A stretch of DNA of 64,000 nucleotides from Aminobacter aminovorans (GCF_900445235.1 NZ_UFSM01000001.1:1689501-1753500); one strand, 5' to 3'. Positions 16,313-25,756 are shown, counted from the stretch's first letter. Notes: generated by a model from the letters alone, not told the origin. Made by a program: numbers and translations.

Positions 16313-16906
16313 TCAGTTCAGCGGGATGTCGTTGTCTGATTTGCTGGCCTGGTAGGTCTCCGACATTTCGTCGTAGCGCCTCGAGATCTTTGCGACGCGC
16401 TCCTCCAACCGCTTTCGGTCGGCCTCGGGCAGTTCGCGCACCAGCTTGCGCAGCGAATAGCTCTTCCAGTAGGCGTTTTCGGCGTTGTAGCCGCCGGGCT
16501 CCAGCGTGAAGACCTCTTTCAGGATCTTGAGGTCATGCGGGATGGCGAAGCTGTCGCGCGAATCCTCGTGGCTGAACAGATAATAGAAATTGTCGAAGCC
16601 GGCCCAGGTGATCGCCGACAGGCACAACGAGCAGGGCTCGTGGGTCGACAGGAAGATCAGGTCCTTGGTGTCGGCGCGGGTGGCCCTGGGCATTTCGTAG
16701 AAGCGCTTCAGGCAGTGCATCTCGCCGTGCCAGAGCGGATTTTCGAGCTCATTGTTGGTCTCGGCCAGCACCAGCGAGCGGTCGTCCTTGGCAAGCAGGG
16801 CTGCACCGAACAGCTTGTTGCCCTTCGTCACGCCTGCGGCGGTCTTGGGCATGATGTCGTGTTCGATGACGTCGAAGAGACGTTCGATGAGCGAGAGTTC
16901 GGCCAT
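16313..16906 (-). CDS. Cytidine/nucleoside deaminase-fold enzyme in purine operon
   Basis: 197 residues of the CMP/dCMP deaminase zinc family. The zinc site is visible as H60-G-E62 (the usual HAE is HGE here) and P91-C92-x-x-C95, with Glu62 as proton shuttle. It has an extended charged C-terminal helix region (about 150-197). It lies three bases after allA and is the last gene of the allantoin operon, so it probably deaminates a purine or a related ring. A separate amidohydrolase-type guanine deaminase (30679-31995) exists, so its substrate may differ. Confidence 0.85.
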   Translation of the reverse strand: MAELSLIERLFDVIEHDIMPKTAAGVTKGNKLFGAALLAKDDRSLVLAETNNELENPLWHGEMHCLKRFYEMPRATRADTKDLIFLSTHEPCSLCLSAITWAGFDNFYYLFSHEDSRDSFAIPHDLKILKEVFTLEPGGYNAENAYWKSYSLRKLVRELPEADRKRLEERVAKISRRYDEMSETYQASKSDNDIPLN

Positions 16907-16909
16907 ATG

Positions 16910-17422
16910 TCAGAAGCCTTCCGGGAGGACGATTTCATAAGGGTGCGAGAAATGGAATTCCTCGAGATTGGGGCCTGTGCCGCCCCGGTCGACGACGACG
17001 AAGTCCTGGTTCTCGCCGATCGGCGTCAGCACCCCATGCCAGAGGTTGCGTGGGTAGTTGACGCCCTGACCGGGCGAACTGATGAAGGCATATGGCTCGC
17101 CCGGACCGTCGCCGATGTCGTGGCAGACGACGACGAGATAAGGGCGCTGGGTGAGTGGAATGAAGGCCTGGCTACCAAAGGGATGGCGTTCGACCATCGA
17201 GAGCTTCAGCGGGAAATCGTAGGGCGTTCCCTTGAAGATGTTGATGATGACGTGGCCATCGGGGCCGGCAGCCTCGGCGCGGGCGAGCGCATGGTAGCGC
17301 TCGCATTTGCCAGCGTTGATCGGGTAGTGCGTGTCGCAGTTGGTGTCGATCACCTCGCCGAACTCGGCGAAGTTCTCCCGCGTCAGCGGCTTGGCGACGA
17401 TCCGCTTCATCTCACCCGACAT
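16910..17422 (-). CDS. allA: Ureidoglycolate lyase
   Basis: 170 residues of the AllA family, a cupin-like fold that splits (S)-ureidoglycolate to glyoxylate and urea. Diagnostic segments are FGEVIDT, HYPINAGKCERYH, MVERHPFGSQAFIPL, and NYPRNLWHGVLTPIG. The start ATG 17422 is used; a longer frame overlapping the upstream gene has no homology. It sits 11 bases after the ureidoglycine aminohydrolase gene, which supplies its substrate, and three bases before the deaminase gene. Confidence 0.93.
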   Translation of the reverse strand: MSGEMKRIVAKPLTRENFAEFGEVIDTNCDTHYPINAGKCERYHALARAEAAGPDGHVIINIFKGTPYDFPLKLSMVERHPFGSQAFIPLTQRPYLVVVCHDIGDGPGEPYAFISSPGQGVNYPRNLWHGVLTPIGENQDFVVVDRGGTGPNLEEFHFSHPYEIVLPEGF

Positions 17423-17433
17423 GGCTTCAGTCC

Positions 17434-18279
17434 TCAGCGGCGGCGCGTGGCGTTGAAGGCGCCGAGCTGCATGTGGCGGTTGACGTCCTTGTAGAGCAGG
17501 TAGCGGAACTTGCCGGGACCACCGGCATAGCAGGCCTGCGGGCAGAAGGCGCGCAGCCACATGAAGTCGCCTGCTTCAACCTCGACCCAGTCGTTATTCA
17601 GCCGGTAGACCGCCTTGCCTTCGAGCACGTAGAGGCCGTGCTCCATGACGTGGGTCTCGGGGAACGGGATGATGCCGCCCGGTTCGAAGGTCACGATCGT
17701 GACATGCATGTCGTGGCGCAGGTCGTTGGGATCGACGAAGCGTGTGGTCGCCCAGGTGCCGTTGGTGTCGGGCATCGGGTTGGGTGCGATGTCGTTGTCG
17801 TTGAGGAACAGCGGCTCGGGCGCGTCGAGGCCTTCGACATATTCATAGGCCTTGCGGATCCAGTGGAAACGCGTGGTCTCCGAGCCTGCGTTGCGCATCG
17901 TCCAGGCGCTTGCCGGCGGCAGGTAGGCATAGCCGCCCGGCGTCAGCACATGGCTTTTGCCCGCAATCGTGACCGTCACTTCGCCTTCGACGACGAAGAA
18001 CACACCCTCGGCGCCCGCGTCCGGCTCCGGCCGATCGCTGCCGCCGCCAGGTTGCACTTCCATGATGTATTGCGAGAAGGTCTCGGCGAAGCCCGAGAGC
18101 GGTCGCGCAATGACCCAGACCCGCGTCTTGTCCCAGTGGGGCAGGAAGCTGGTGACGATGTCCGAAAACTCGCGCTTCGGGATCACCGCATAGGCTTCGG
18201 TGAAGACGGCGCGGTCGGTGATCAGGTCTGTCTGGGGCGGCAAGCCGCCTTTCGGAGCGTAGTAGGAGCGGTTGGCCAT
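17434..18279 (-). CDS. allE: (S)-ureidoglycine aminohydrolase (bicupin)
   Basis: 281 residues with two cupin domains (about 45-125 and 185-270). The second cupin has ETHVMEHGLYVLEGKAVYRL, supplying His/Glu ligands for Mn. It hydrolyses (S)-ureidoglycine to (S)-ureidoglycolate and ammonia, between allantoate amidohydrolase and AllA. The family is YlbA/AllE (plant UGLYAH). It lies six bases downstream of the puuE-uraD fusion. The allantoate amidohydrolase that should precede it is not in this window. Confidence 0.92.
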   Translation of the reverse strand: MANRSYYAPKGGLPPQTDLITDRAVFTEAYAVIPKREFSDIVTSFLPHWDKTRVWVIARPLSGFAETFSQYIMEVQPGGGSDRPEPDAGAEGVFFVVEGEVTVTIAGKSHVLTPGGYAYLPPASAWTMRNAGSETTRFHWIRKAYEYVEGLDAPEPLFLNDNDIAPNPMPDTNGTWATTRFVDPNDLRHDMHVTIVTFEPGGIIPFPETHVMEHGLYVLEGKAVYRLNNDWVEVEAGDFMWLRAFCPQACYAGGPGKFRYLLYKDVNRHMQLGAFNATRRR

Positions 18280-18285
18280 GGTCTC

Positions 18286-19719
18286 TTAGCTTGGAAGGAG
18301 GTCGTGAAGTCGATACCAGGCGATGCGTTCCACCTGCTTGCAGGCGGTCAGGAATTCCTGGTCGCGGTTGTTGGCGATGCGGGTCTCGAATGCCTTGAGG
18401 ATGCTCGCCTTGTCATTGTCGCGCACGGCGATGATGAAGGGGAAGCCGAATTTCTCCACATAGGTCGTGTTGAGCTCGGTGAAGCGGGCGCGCTCGGCGT
18501 CGGTCAGCGCGTCGAGACCGGCGGAGGCCTGTTCCTTCGTCGATTCCTCGGTCAGGCGTCTGGCCTGAGCCAGCTTGCCGGCGAGATCGGGGTGGGCAGT
18601 CAGCACGCCGAGGCGCTCCGTCTCGCTCGCCGAGCGGAAGGCGCGGGAAAGCGCATTGTGCAGGCCGCCGGCGCTGTCATGCGCTGGGCCGAGCTCGAAT
18701 TCGAAGGCGCGTTCGGCGATCCAGGGCGAATGCTCGAAGATCGAGCCGAAGCGCTGGACGAATTCGTCGCGGGCCATGCGCGAGGGGCGCAGCGCCTGCG
18801 GCTGGTAAGGATGGGTATCGCGCCAATGCTGGGCGATGTCCTGGCGGCGGGCCAGCCAGACCTTGTCGTGACCCTGCACATAGTCGATGAAGCGGCGCAG
18901 CGCCTCGGCGCGGCCGGGGCGACCGACGAGACGGCAGTGCAGGCCGATGCTCATCATGCGCGGCCGGCCATCAGCACCTTCGCGGTACAGTGTGTCGAAG
19001 CTGTCCTTGAGATAGGCGTAGAACTGATCGCCCGAGTTGAAGCCCTGGGCTGTGGCAAAACGCATGTCGTTAGCGTCGAGTGTGTAGGGGATGACGAGTT
19101 GAGGAGGAATCGCATTGCCGTGGCCGTCATGGTCGAGCCAGTAGGGCAACTCGTCGTCATAGGTATCGGAAATCCACTCAAAGCCACCTTCGGCAGCGGC
19201 AAGCCGCACCGAATAGACAGAAGTACGACCGAGATAGAGGCCCTTGGGGCGTTCGCCGACGACTTCGGTGTGGAGGCGGATGGCTTCGATCAGGTCGGCG
19301 CGTTCGTCGGCTTCCGCATGATCGCGATAGTCGATCCAGCGCAGGCCGTGAGAGGCGATCTCCCAGTCTGCGTCCTGCATCGCAGCGACATGGTCGGGTG
19401 AACGTGCAAGGGCGGTCGCCACGCCATAGACGGTAACAGGCACATTGGCTTCGGTGAACATGCGGTGGAGCCGCCAGAAGCCGGCGCGGGCGCCGTATTC
19501 GTAGATCGATTCCATGTTCCAGTGGCGCTTGCCGGGCCATTGTGCCGCGCCGACCACCTCCGACAGGAACGCTTCCGAAGCGGCATCGCCATGCAGGATG
19601 TTGTTTTCGCCGCCCTCTTCGTAGTTGACCACGAATTGCACGCAAACATTCGCGTTGCCAGGCCATTGCGGGTGGGGTGGGTTTGCGCCGTAGCCGCGCA
19701 TATCTCTTACGTAACGCAT
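18286..19719 (-). CDS. puuE-uraD: Allantoinase PuuE fused to OHCU decarboxylase UraD
   Basis: 477 residues in two parts. Residues 1-310 are a polysaccharide-deacetylase (NodB)-fold allantoinase of the PuuE type (NYEEGGENN, SHGLRWIDY, SIGLHCRLVGRPGRA), opening allantoin to allantoate without metal-amidohydrolase motifs. Residues about 318-475 are a UraD domain (FVQRFGSIFEHSPWIAERAF; LTAHPDLAGKLA; ELNTTYVEKFGFPFIIAVR), decarboxylating OHCU to (S)-allantoin. The fusion couples consecutive steps. It is the first gene of the minus-strand operon and diverges from uraH, whose product is the UraD substrate. Confidence 0.95.
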   Translation of the reverse strand: MRYVRDMRGYGANPPHPQWPGNANVCVQFVVNYEEGGENNILHGDAASEAFLSEVVGAAQWPGKRHWNMESIYEYGARAGFWRLHRMFTEANVPVTVYGVATALARSPDHVAAMQDADWEIASHGLRWIDYRDHAEADERADLIEAIRLHTEVVGERPKGLYLGRTSVYSVRLAAAEGGFEWISDTYDDELPYWLDHDGHGNAIPPQLVIPYTLDANDMRFATAQGFNSGDQFYAYLKDSFDTLYREGADGRPRMMSIGLHCRLVGRPGRAEALRRFIDYVQGHDKVWLARRQDIAQHWRDTHPYQPQALRPSRMARDEFVQRFGSIFEHSPWIAERAFEFELGPAHDSAGGLHNALSRAFRSASETERLGVLTAHPDLAGKLAQARRLTEESTKEQASAGLDALTDAERARFTELNTTYVEKFGFPFIIAVRDNDKASILKAFETRIANNRDQEFLTACKQVERIAWYRLHDLLPS

Positions 19720-19899
19720 GTTCCCTCAAAACCGGATTCTTGCCGGGCACTTGAGCAGAATAGCGAAAGGTGCGTCAGACATTCCCTCGAAAAATTTTGA
19801 AAGTCTTTTTGTAGTGCTCTGCTCGACCACACCTTATGCAATGGCCTTAAATGGCGCAAAATCTATATCGATGGCGTTCAGCGCCAATAGGGAGAGCGA

Positions 19900-20265
19900 A
19901 TGACAAAGGCCGAAGGCGGACGCCTCACCACCCATGTCCTTGATACTGCTACCGGAAAGCCTGCCGAAGGTCTGGCGATCTCGCTGTTTCGCATCGACGG
20001 CGACGCGCGCACGCTGCTGAAGAAGGTCACCACCAATTCCGACGGCCGCTGCGATGCGCCGGTTCTGGCCGGCGACGAGTTCGAGACAGGCGAGTACGAG
20101 CTGATCTTCGCAGCCGGCGATTATCTCCGCGGCCTGGGCATCGAGCTGCCGAAGCCGGCCTTCCTCGACATCGTGCCGATCCGCTTTGGCATGGCCGAGC
20201 GCACGCATTATCATGTGCCTCTGTTGATCTCACCCTTCGGTTATTCCACCTATAGGGGGAGCTGA
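19900..20265 (+). CDS. uraH: 5-hydroxyisourate hydrolase (transthyretin-like)
   Basis: 121 residues. N-terminal [14 protein letters not shown] and the C-terminal YRGS tetrapeptide are the HIU-hydrolase signatures that separate it from transthyretin; [19 protein letters not shown] closes the active site. It hydrolyses 5-hydroxyisourate, the product of urate oxidase, to OHCU. A GGGAG site stands before the ATG. It is divergent from puuE-uraD across 180 bases and three bases before xdhA, so it begins the xdh operon. Confidence 0.96.
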   Translation: MTKAEGGRLTTHVLDTATGKPAEGLAISLFRIDGDARTLLKKVTTNSDGRCDAPVLAGDEFETGEYELIFAAGDYLRGLGIELPKPAFLDIVPIRFGMAERTHYHVPLLISPFGYSTYRGS

Positions 20266-20268
20266 ACG

Positions 20269-21750
20269 ATGGCGATGGTCAAGACACGCAACCACATCCG
20301 CTTCATCCTCAATGGCGAGGATGTGACGCTGGGCCATGTCGCGCCCGACGCCACGCTGCTCGATTATCTCCGGCTCCAGCGTACCCTGCGCGGCACCAAG
20401 GAAGGCTGTGCAGAAGGCGACTGCGGCGCCTGCACGGTGCTGGTCGGCCGGCTCTCCAGCGGCAAGCTGGTCTATGAAAGCGTCAACGCCTGCATCCGCT
20501 TCATGGGGTCGCTGGACGGTTGCCATGTCGTGACGGTCGAGCATCTAGGCACCAGCAACGGCCAACTGCACCCGGTGCAGCAGGCGATGGTCGATTTCCA
20601 CGGCTCGCAATGCGGCTTCTGCACGCCGGGTTTCGTCATGTCGCTCTACGGCCTGTGGATGGAAACACCCGATCCATCCGACCAGGCGATCGAGAAGGCG
20701 CTGCAGGGAAATCTGTGCCGCTGCACCGGCTATGAGGCGATCATGCGCGCCGCACGCGCCATCTCCGACTATGGCAAGGTCGCCAAGGATCCGCTGCTGG
20801 TGGAACGCAAGGCGATCACCGCCCGGCTCGAAGCCTTCAGGGATGGCACCCGAGTCGAAGTCGGCGCGGGCAAGGAGCGCTTCGTTATCCCGGCCAGCGT
20901 CGACGATCTCGCCGCTGTGCTCGAAGCCGAGCCGACAGCGACCGTGGTTGCCGGCTCGACCGATGTCGGCCTGTGGGTCACCAAGCACATGCGCGCCATC
21001 TCACCCGCCGTGTTCATCGCCAATATCGATGGCTTGCACACCATGTCTGAGGACAAGGGCGTCATCTCGATCGGCGCCGGCGTCACCTACACCGAAGCGT
21101 TTGAGACGCTGTCGAAGCGCATTCCAGCGCTTGGGCCGCTGATCGACCGCATCGGTGGGCAGCAGGTACGCAACATGGGCACCATCGGCGGCAACATCGC
21201 CAACGGCTCGCCGATCGGCGACACGCCGCCGCCGCTGATCGCACTCGGCGCGACGCTCACGCTGCGCAAGGGCAATACCCGCAGGACCATTTCGCTGCAG
21301 GACTTCTTCATCGCCTATGGCAAGCAGGACCGTGCGCCGGGTGAATTCGTCGAGACCGTGCATGTGCCGGTGCCCGCCAAGGGCGAGCATTTTGCCGTCC
21401 ACAAGATCACCAAGCGCCGCGACGAAGACATCACCGCTACGCTCGGCGCCTTCTGGTTGAAGCTTGCCAAGGACGGCAGCGTCGACCAGGTCCGCATCGC
21501 CTATGGCGGCATGGCGGCGACGCCGAAGCGTGCCGCAGCGGTCGAGGCAGCACTTGTCGGCCAGCCCTGGACGGAAAAAACGGTCGAGGCGGCGATGGCA
21601 AAATATGCCGAAGACTTCACGCCGCTGACCGACATGCGTGCCACATCAGAATACCGCGCGCTGGCGGCGAAGAACCTGCTGTTGCGTTTCTACATGGAAA
21701 CGACCGGCACCAAGGCACCGCTGCAGGTGTCGAGATACGAGGCCGCGTGA
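20269..21750 (+). CDS. xdhA: Xanthine dehydrogenase small subunit (FeS + FAD)
   Basis: 493 residues: an N-terminal plant-type [2Fe-2S] domain (C47, C52, C55 in CAEGDCGAC), a helical [2Fe-2S] domain (CGFC and CRC motifs, about 115-160), and the FAD-binding domain (about 200-375; VVAGSTDVG, MGTIGGNIANGSPIGDTPP) with its C-terminal subdomain. It moves electrons from the molybdenum subunit to NAD. Only one base separates its stop from the xdhB start. Confidence 0.95.
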   Translation: MAMVKTRNHIRFILNGEDVTLGHVAPDATLLDYLRLQRTLRGTKEGCAEGDCGACTVLVGRLSSGKLVYESVNACIRFMGSLDGCHVVTVEHLGTSNGQLHPVQQAMVDFHGSQCGFCTPGFVMSLYGLWMETPDPSDQAIEKALQGNLCRCTGYEAIMRAARAISDYGKVAKDPLLVERKAITARLEAFRDGTRVEVGAGKERFVIPASVDDLAAVLEAEPTATVVAGSTDVGLWVTKHMRAISPAVFIANIDGLHTMSEDKGVISIGAGVTYTEAFETLSKRIPALGPLIDRIGGQQVRNMGTIGGNIANGSPIGDTPPPLIALGATLTLRKGNTRRTISLQDFFIAYGKQDRAPGEFVETVHVPVPAKGEHFAVHKITKRRDEDITATLGAFWLKLAKDGSVDQVRIAYGGMAATPKRAAAVEAALVGQPWTEKTVEAAMAKYAEDFTPLTDMRATSEYRALAAKNLLLRFYMETTGTKAPLQVSRYEAA

Positions 21751-21751
21751 G

Positions 21752-24112
21752 ATGACCCAGCACACTCCGAACCTCAAGGCGCAGAAGATTACCGGCGGCG
21801 TCCACACCGACCAGCGCCATGATTCCGCGCACAAGCACGTTGCCGGCGAGGCGGTCTATATCGACGACATGCCCGAGCCGGCGGGTACGCTGCATGTCGG
21901 GCTTGGCCTGTCCAATGTTGCCCATGGCACCTTGAAGACCGTCGACCTGTCGGCGGTCCGCGCTGCACCTGGCGTCGTCGACGTTTTGACCTATGCCGAC
22001 GTGCCAGGCGAAAACGACGTCTCGCCGAGCGGCATGCATGACGACCCCGTTCTTGCCCAGGGCAAGGTGCAGTTCCACGGCCAGCCGATCTTTGCCGTCA
22101 TCGCCGAAACCCGCGAGCAGGCGCGCCGCGCCGCGCGGCTGGCCAAGATCGAATATGACGAACTGCCTGCGGTCATCAGCATCTGGGATCTCGATACCGA
22201 AAAAGACAAGCAGGTGACGACGCCGCTGACGCTCAAGCGCGGCGATGCGGCGGCAGCGATCGCTGCGGCGCCGCGCCGGATCAAGGGGCGGATGAAGCTC
22301 GGCGGCCAGGACCATTTCTATCTCGAAGGCCAGATTTCTTTGGCTGTGCCCGGCGAAGACGACGAGGTAACAGTCTATTGCTCGACGCAAGGGCCAAGCG
22401 AGACCCAGCACCTGGTTTCGCATGTGCTTGGCGTGCCGAGCCACGCGGTGACGGTGGAAGTGCGCCGCATGGGCGGCGGCTTCGGCGGCAAGGAAACCCA
22501 GGCCAACCAGTGCGCGGCGATTGCCGCGATCGCTGCCAAGAAGCACAAGCGCGCCGTCAAGGTCAGGCTCGACCGCGACGAAGACATGACCGCCACCGGC
22601 AAGCGCCACGACTTTGCCATCGACTACGAGGTCGGCTTCGACGACGAAGGCAACATCCTCGGCGTCGACTACATGTTCGCGCTCAATGCCGGCTTTTCGG
22701 CCGACCTGTCGGGGCCGGTCGGCGACCGGGCGCTGTTTCACTGCGACAACGCCTATTTCTATCCCAACGTCCATGCCCAGTCGGCGCCGCTTTACACCAA
22801 CACCGTCTCCAACACGGCGTTCCGTGGCTTTGGCGGTCCGCAAGGCATGGTCGGCGCCGAACGGGTCATCGACGAGGTCGCCTTTGCCGTCGGCAAGGAC
22901 TCGCTCGAAATCCGCAAGCTGAACTTCTACGACCAGATCGGCACGCCGGGCGAGCGCAACCTCACGCCCTATCACCAGAGGGTCGAGGACTGCATCATCC
23001 AGCGCATCGTTGCCGAACTCGAGGAAAGCGCCCAATACGCACGGCGCCGGCGCGAGATCGCGGCGTTCAACGCCAACAGCCGCTTCATCAAGCGCGGCCT
23101 GGCGCTGACGCCGGTCAAGTTCGGCATCTCTTTCACCAAGACAGAGTCCAACCAGGCCGGCGCACTGGTGCATGTCTATGCCGACGGTTCGGTGCATATG
23201 AACCATGGCGGCACCGAGATGGGCCAGGGCCTGCACCTCAAGGTGGCGCAGGTGGTGGCGGAGGAGTTCCAGATCGACCTCGAGCGGGTGAAGATCACTG
23301 CGACCACAACAGCAAAGGTACCGAACACCGCGCCGACCGCAGCCTCGTCCGGCGCCGACCTCAACGGCATGGCGGCGCAGGATGCGGCACGGCAGATCCG
23401 CAAGCGGCTGACCGACTTCGCCGCCGAGAAGTATCAGGTGCCGGCCGACCAAGTGGTCTTCCTGCCAAACCGCGTGCGCGTCGGCAACCAGGAGATTTCG
23501 TTCAACGATCTGGTCAAGCAGGCCTATCTCAACCGCATCCAGCTTTCGGCCGCCGGCCACTACAAGACACCGAAGATCCACTGGGACCGCAGCAAGGGCA
23601 GGGGCCACGCCTTCTACTACTATGCCTATGGCGCGGCCTGTGCAGAGGTTTCGGTCGACGTCTTGACAGGCGAATATGTCGTCGAGCGCGCCGACATCCT
23701 GCACGACACCGGCCGTTCGCTGAACCGGGCGATCGACATCGGCCAGGTCGAAGGGGGCTTCATCCAGGGCATGGGCTGGCTGACCACCGAAGAGCTGTGG
23801 TGGGACGGCAAGGGCCGGCTGCGCACACATGCGCCGTCGACCTACAAGATCCCACTCGCTTCCGACCGGCCCAAGATCTTCAACGTCGCGCTGACCGACT
23901 GGTCCGAGGCCTATGAGCCGACGATCCATCGCTCCAAGGCTGTGGGCGAGCCGCCGCTGCCGCATGGCATGGCAGTGCTGCACGCGCTGTCGGACGCGGT
24001 GGCAAGTGTTGCCGACCACAAGATCTGTCCGCGCCTCGACGCTCCGGCTACGCCGGAGCGCGTGCTGATGGCGATCGAACGCCTGCGGGCCGAGGCGGCC
24101 CTGGCAAAGTGA
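21752..24112 (+). CDS. xdhB: Xanthine dehydrogenase large (molybdopterin) subunit
   Basis: 786 residues. Moco-contacting motifs are present: RRMGGGFGGKET, FRGFGGPQG, GGTEMGQGLH, and GEPPLPHG near the C terminus, whose Glu matches the catalytic base of the family. It oxidises hypoxanthine to xanthine to urate. The ATG at 21752 is used; upstream in-frame starts lie inside xdhA. The long frames on the other strand and in another frame across this gene are high-GC shadows. Confidence 0.95.
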   Translation: MTQHTPNLKAQKITGGVHTDQRHDSAHKHVAGEAVYIDDMPEPAGTLHVGLGLSNVAHGTLKTVDLSAVRAAPGVVDVLTYADVPGENDVSPSGMHDDPVLAQGKVQFHGQPIFAVIAETREQARRAARLAKIEYDELPAVISIWDLDTEKDKQVTTPLTLKRGDAAAAIAAAPRRIKGRMKLGGQDHFYLEGQISLAVPGEDDEVTVYCSTQGPSETQHLVSHVLGVPSHAVTVEVRRMGGGFGGKETQANQCAAIAAIAAKKHKRAVKVRLDRDEDMTATGKRHDFAIDYEVGFDDEGNILGVDYMFALNAGFSADLSGPVGDRALFHCDNAYFYPNVHAQSAPLYTNTVSNTAFRGFGGPQGMVGAERVIDEVAFAVGKDSLEIRKLNFYDQIGTPGERNLTPYHQRVEDCIIQRIVAELEESAQYARRRREIAAFNANSRFIKRGLALTPVKFGISFTKTESNQAGALVHVYADGSVHMNHGGTEMGQGLHLKVAQVVAEEFQIDLERVKITATTTAKVPNTAPTAASSGADLNGMAAQDAARQIRKRLTDFAAEKYQVPADQVVFLPNRVRVGNQEISFNDLVKQAYLNRIQLSAAGHYKTPKIHWDRSKGRGHAFYYYAYGAACAEVSVDVLTGEYVVERADILHDTGRSLNRAIDIGQVEGGFIQGMGWLTTEELWWDGKGRLRTHAPSTYKIPLASDRPKIFNVALTDWSEAYEPTIHRSKAVGEPPLPHGMAVLHALSDAVASVADHKICPRLDAPATPERVLMAIERLRAEAALAK

Positions 24113-24999
24113 GCACGATCGCCAAGAGCCTCCGGGCCTTCCTCGATGCAGCGCCCGCCGTGGCGCTGGTCGAGGTGGCCGAGGCCAGGGGCTCGACGCC
24201 ACGCGAGAAGGGCGCCTGGATGCTGGTGTCGCCGCAGCGCATCTTCGGCACCATCGGCGGCGGCCAGCTCGAATTCATGGCCATCGATACGGCACGCGCG
24301 ATGCTGGCCGGTTCGTCCAAGCGCAGCACTGTGATGGAGCATGTCACCGGCGACCCTGTCCCGGCGCGCTATCTCGACCCTGCCAGGGATGCCAAGGACA
24401 GTCTCACCCTCGACATTCCGCTCGGGCCGGAGATCGGCCAATGCTGCGGTGGTCGAGTCGAGGTCGCCGTCAGGAACGTCGACGCGGCCATGCGCGCCGA
24501 TCTTCTGGCCACAGCCGAAGCGTCCGACGCGGCACGTCCGCATGTCCATGTCTTCGGCGGCGGCCATGTCGGCCATGCGCTGGCATCGGCCTTTGCGCTC
24601 CTGCCGCTCAATGTCGTGGTCGTCGAGACCCGCACTGATGCGCTCGACGACATGCCCGACAACGTCGTCACGCGGCTGACGCCGATGCCCGAAGAGATGG
24701 TGCGCGAGGCGCCCGCCGGCACGGCCTTCGTCGTGCTGACCCACGACCACGCGCTCGATTTCCTGATCGTCGCCGAAGCGCTCAAGCGCGCCGACGCGGC
24801 CTATGTCGGCATGATCGGCTCCAAGACCAAGAAGGCGACGTTCAGGAGCTGGTTCCTCAAGACCGCCGGCGGCAGCGAGGCACAGTTCGCGCGGCTGATC
24901 TGCCCGATCGGCGGCGACGCGGTGAAGGACAAACGCCCAGCCGTCATCGCCGCGCTCGCCGCAGCCGAGATCATGACCGCGCTGGTTCTCAGGGCCTAG
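24109..24999 (+). CDS. xdhC: XdhC, molybdenum cofactor insertion/sulfuration chaperone
   Basis: 296 residues: N-terminal XdhC_CoxI domain (VEVAEARGSTPREKGAWM, TIGGGQLE) and C-terminal Rossmann domain (HVHVFGGGHVGHALA; MIGSKTKK). It binds Moco, promotes its sulfuration and delivers it to XdhB. The start is GTG at 24109, overlapping the xdhB stop by four bases (GTGA), so it is translationally coupled. Confidence 0.94.
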   Translation: MSTIAKSLRAFLDAAPAVALVEVAEARGSTPREKGAWMLVSPQRIFGTIGGGQLEFMAIDTARAMLAGSSKRSTVMEHVTGDPVPARYLDPARDAKDSLTLDIPLGPEIGQCCGGRVEVAVRNVDAAMRADLLATAEASDAARPHVHVFGGGHVGHALASAFALLPLNVVVVETRTDALDDMPDNVVTRLTPMPEEMVREAPAGTAFVVLTHDHALDFLIVAEALKRADAAYVGMIGSKTKKATFRSWFLKTAGGSEAQFARLICPIGGDAVKDKRPAVIAALAAAEIMTALVLRA

Positions 25000-25026
25000 T
25001 GAACGGGGCCAAGTGAACAGGGCAAA
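24999..25026. repeat. 14-base tandem repeat after xdhC
   Basis: Two units of 14 bases, GTGAACGGGGCCAA and GTGAACAGGGCAAA (12 of 14 identical), followed by a partial third, GTGACC. The first unit begins inside the xdhC stop codon. It probably arose by local slippage and may vary between strains. No coding role is seen. Confidence 0.6.
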
Positions 25027-25060
25027 GTGACCGGCGCGGCGACCCGAGGTCGGCCGGCGG

Positions 25061-25549
25061 CTATTCGCTTTCCTGGGTGTGGGCCTCGAGGAACCACAAC
25101 GACTTGTCGAGCATGCGCGAATAGGCGGTGAAGATGTCGGCCGTGTCGGCGTCGCCCGCCTCTCCAGCCTCGTCGATCGCGGCGCGCACGCTTTTTGCGG
25201 CGTCGGCATAGCGGTCGATCAGGGCTGCGATGTGATCCTTGGTCTTTGAGATGTCGGTCGGGTAGGGCCTCAGTTTGCTTGCCTCGACGACGACCTGCGA
25301 GGTGCCGAGGGCAGCCCCGCCCAACTGGGCGACACGTTCGGCGACGGTGTCGATATGCCCGTCCAGGTCCTTGCGAAAGCCGTCCAGCATCTCGTGGATG
25401 GCGATGAAATGCGGGCCCTTGACGTTCCAGTGCGCCTGCTTGGTGATCAGCGCCAGGTCGATCGCCTCGGCAAGCCGTGTGTTCAGCAGTTCGATCGAAA
25501 CCTTCTTGGCGTTGGACTTGAGATCATTGCGCGTCGGGTGGGAAATCAT
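25061..25549 (-). CDS. dps: Dps ferritin-like DNA-protection protein
   Basis: 162 residues, a four-helix Dps monomer. The inter-subunit ferroxidase ligands H40, H52, D56, D67 and E71 keep the exact spacing of E. coli Dps (51, 63, 67, 78, 82). The N-terminal tail (residues 1-16) has several Arg/Lys for DNA contact. It forms a dodecamer that oxidises Fe(II) with peroxide. AGGAG precedes the start ATG. It is convergent with xdhC, whose enzyme can produce superoxide and peroxide; a functional tie is only suggested by position. Confidence 0.93.
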   Translation of the reverse strand: MISHPTRNDLKSNAKKVSIELLNTRLAEAIDLALITKQAHWNVKGPHFIAIHEMLDGFRKDLDGHIDTVAERVAQLGGAALGTSQVVVEASKLRPYPTDISKTKDHIAALIDRYADAAKSVRAAIDEAGEAGDADTADIFTAYSRMLDKSLWFLEAHTQESE

Positions 25550-25698
25550 TGCCTGCTCCTTGATGACTGGTCGCGTCGCGAGGTGGCCGCCTGGCGACGC
25601 ACGCAGGCTACAACAGCCTCATGACAGTTCGGTTCCGGGCCGGCCAAGAGCGTCTCCGCTTCTCTTCGAAGCGCGCAAACGCTCCATCTTCTTGTCTT

Positions 25699-25746
25699 GC
25701 GCAATTCAGGACGGAAAACCGCTGCACCGTTTTCCTGGAGTTGCGC
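25699..25746. repeat. Intergenic hairpin repeat (GCGCAATTC...family)
   Basis: Outer arms GCGCAA (25699-25704) and TTGCGC (25741-25746), inner arms GGAAAAC (25713-25719) and GTTTTCC (25729-25735). It lies in the gap between dps and the end of the HxlR regulator gene. It shares the GGAAAACCGC core and a CCTGGA right arm with the hairpin at 41090-41128, so the two look like diverged members of one family. Confidence 0.65.
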
Positions 25747-25756
25747 GGGTCGAAAA

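Noticed and set aside
17473..19401. A 642-residue plus-strand open frame across the allantoin operon
   Set aside because: Antisense to puuE-uraD and the bicupin gene, both with strong motifs.
22378..23916. A 512-residue plus-strand open frame inside xdhB
   Set aside because: Arg/Gly/Ala-rich, frame-shifted reading of the xdhB codons; no domain seen.
21617..24202. An 861-residue open frame on the minus strand across xdhB
   Set aside because: It is antisense to a clear xdhB gene, has His/Arg/Ala-heavy composition and no family signature. It is a high-GC shadow frame.
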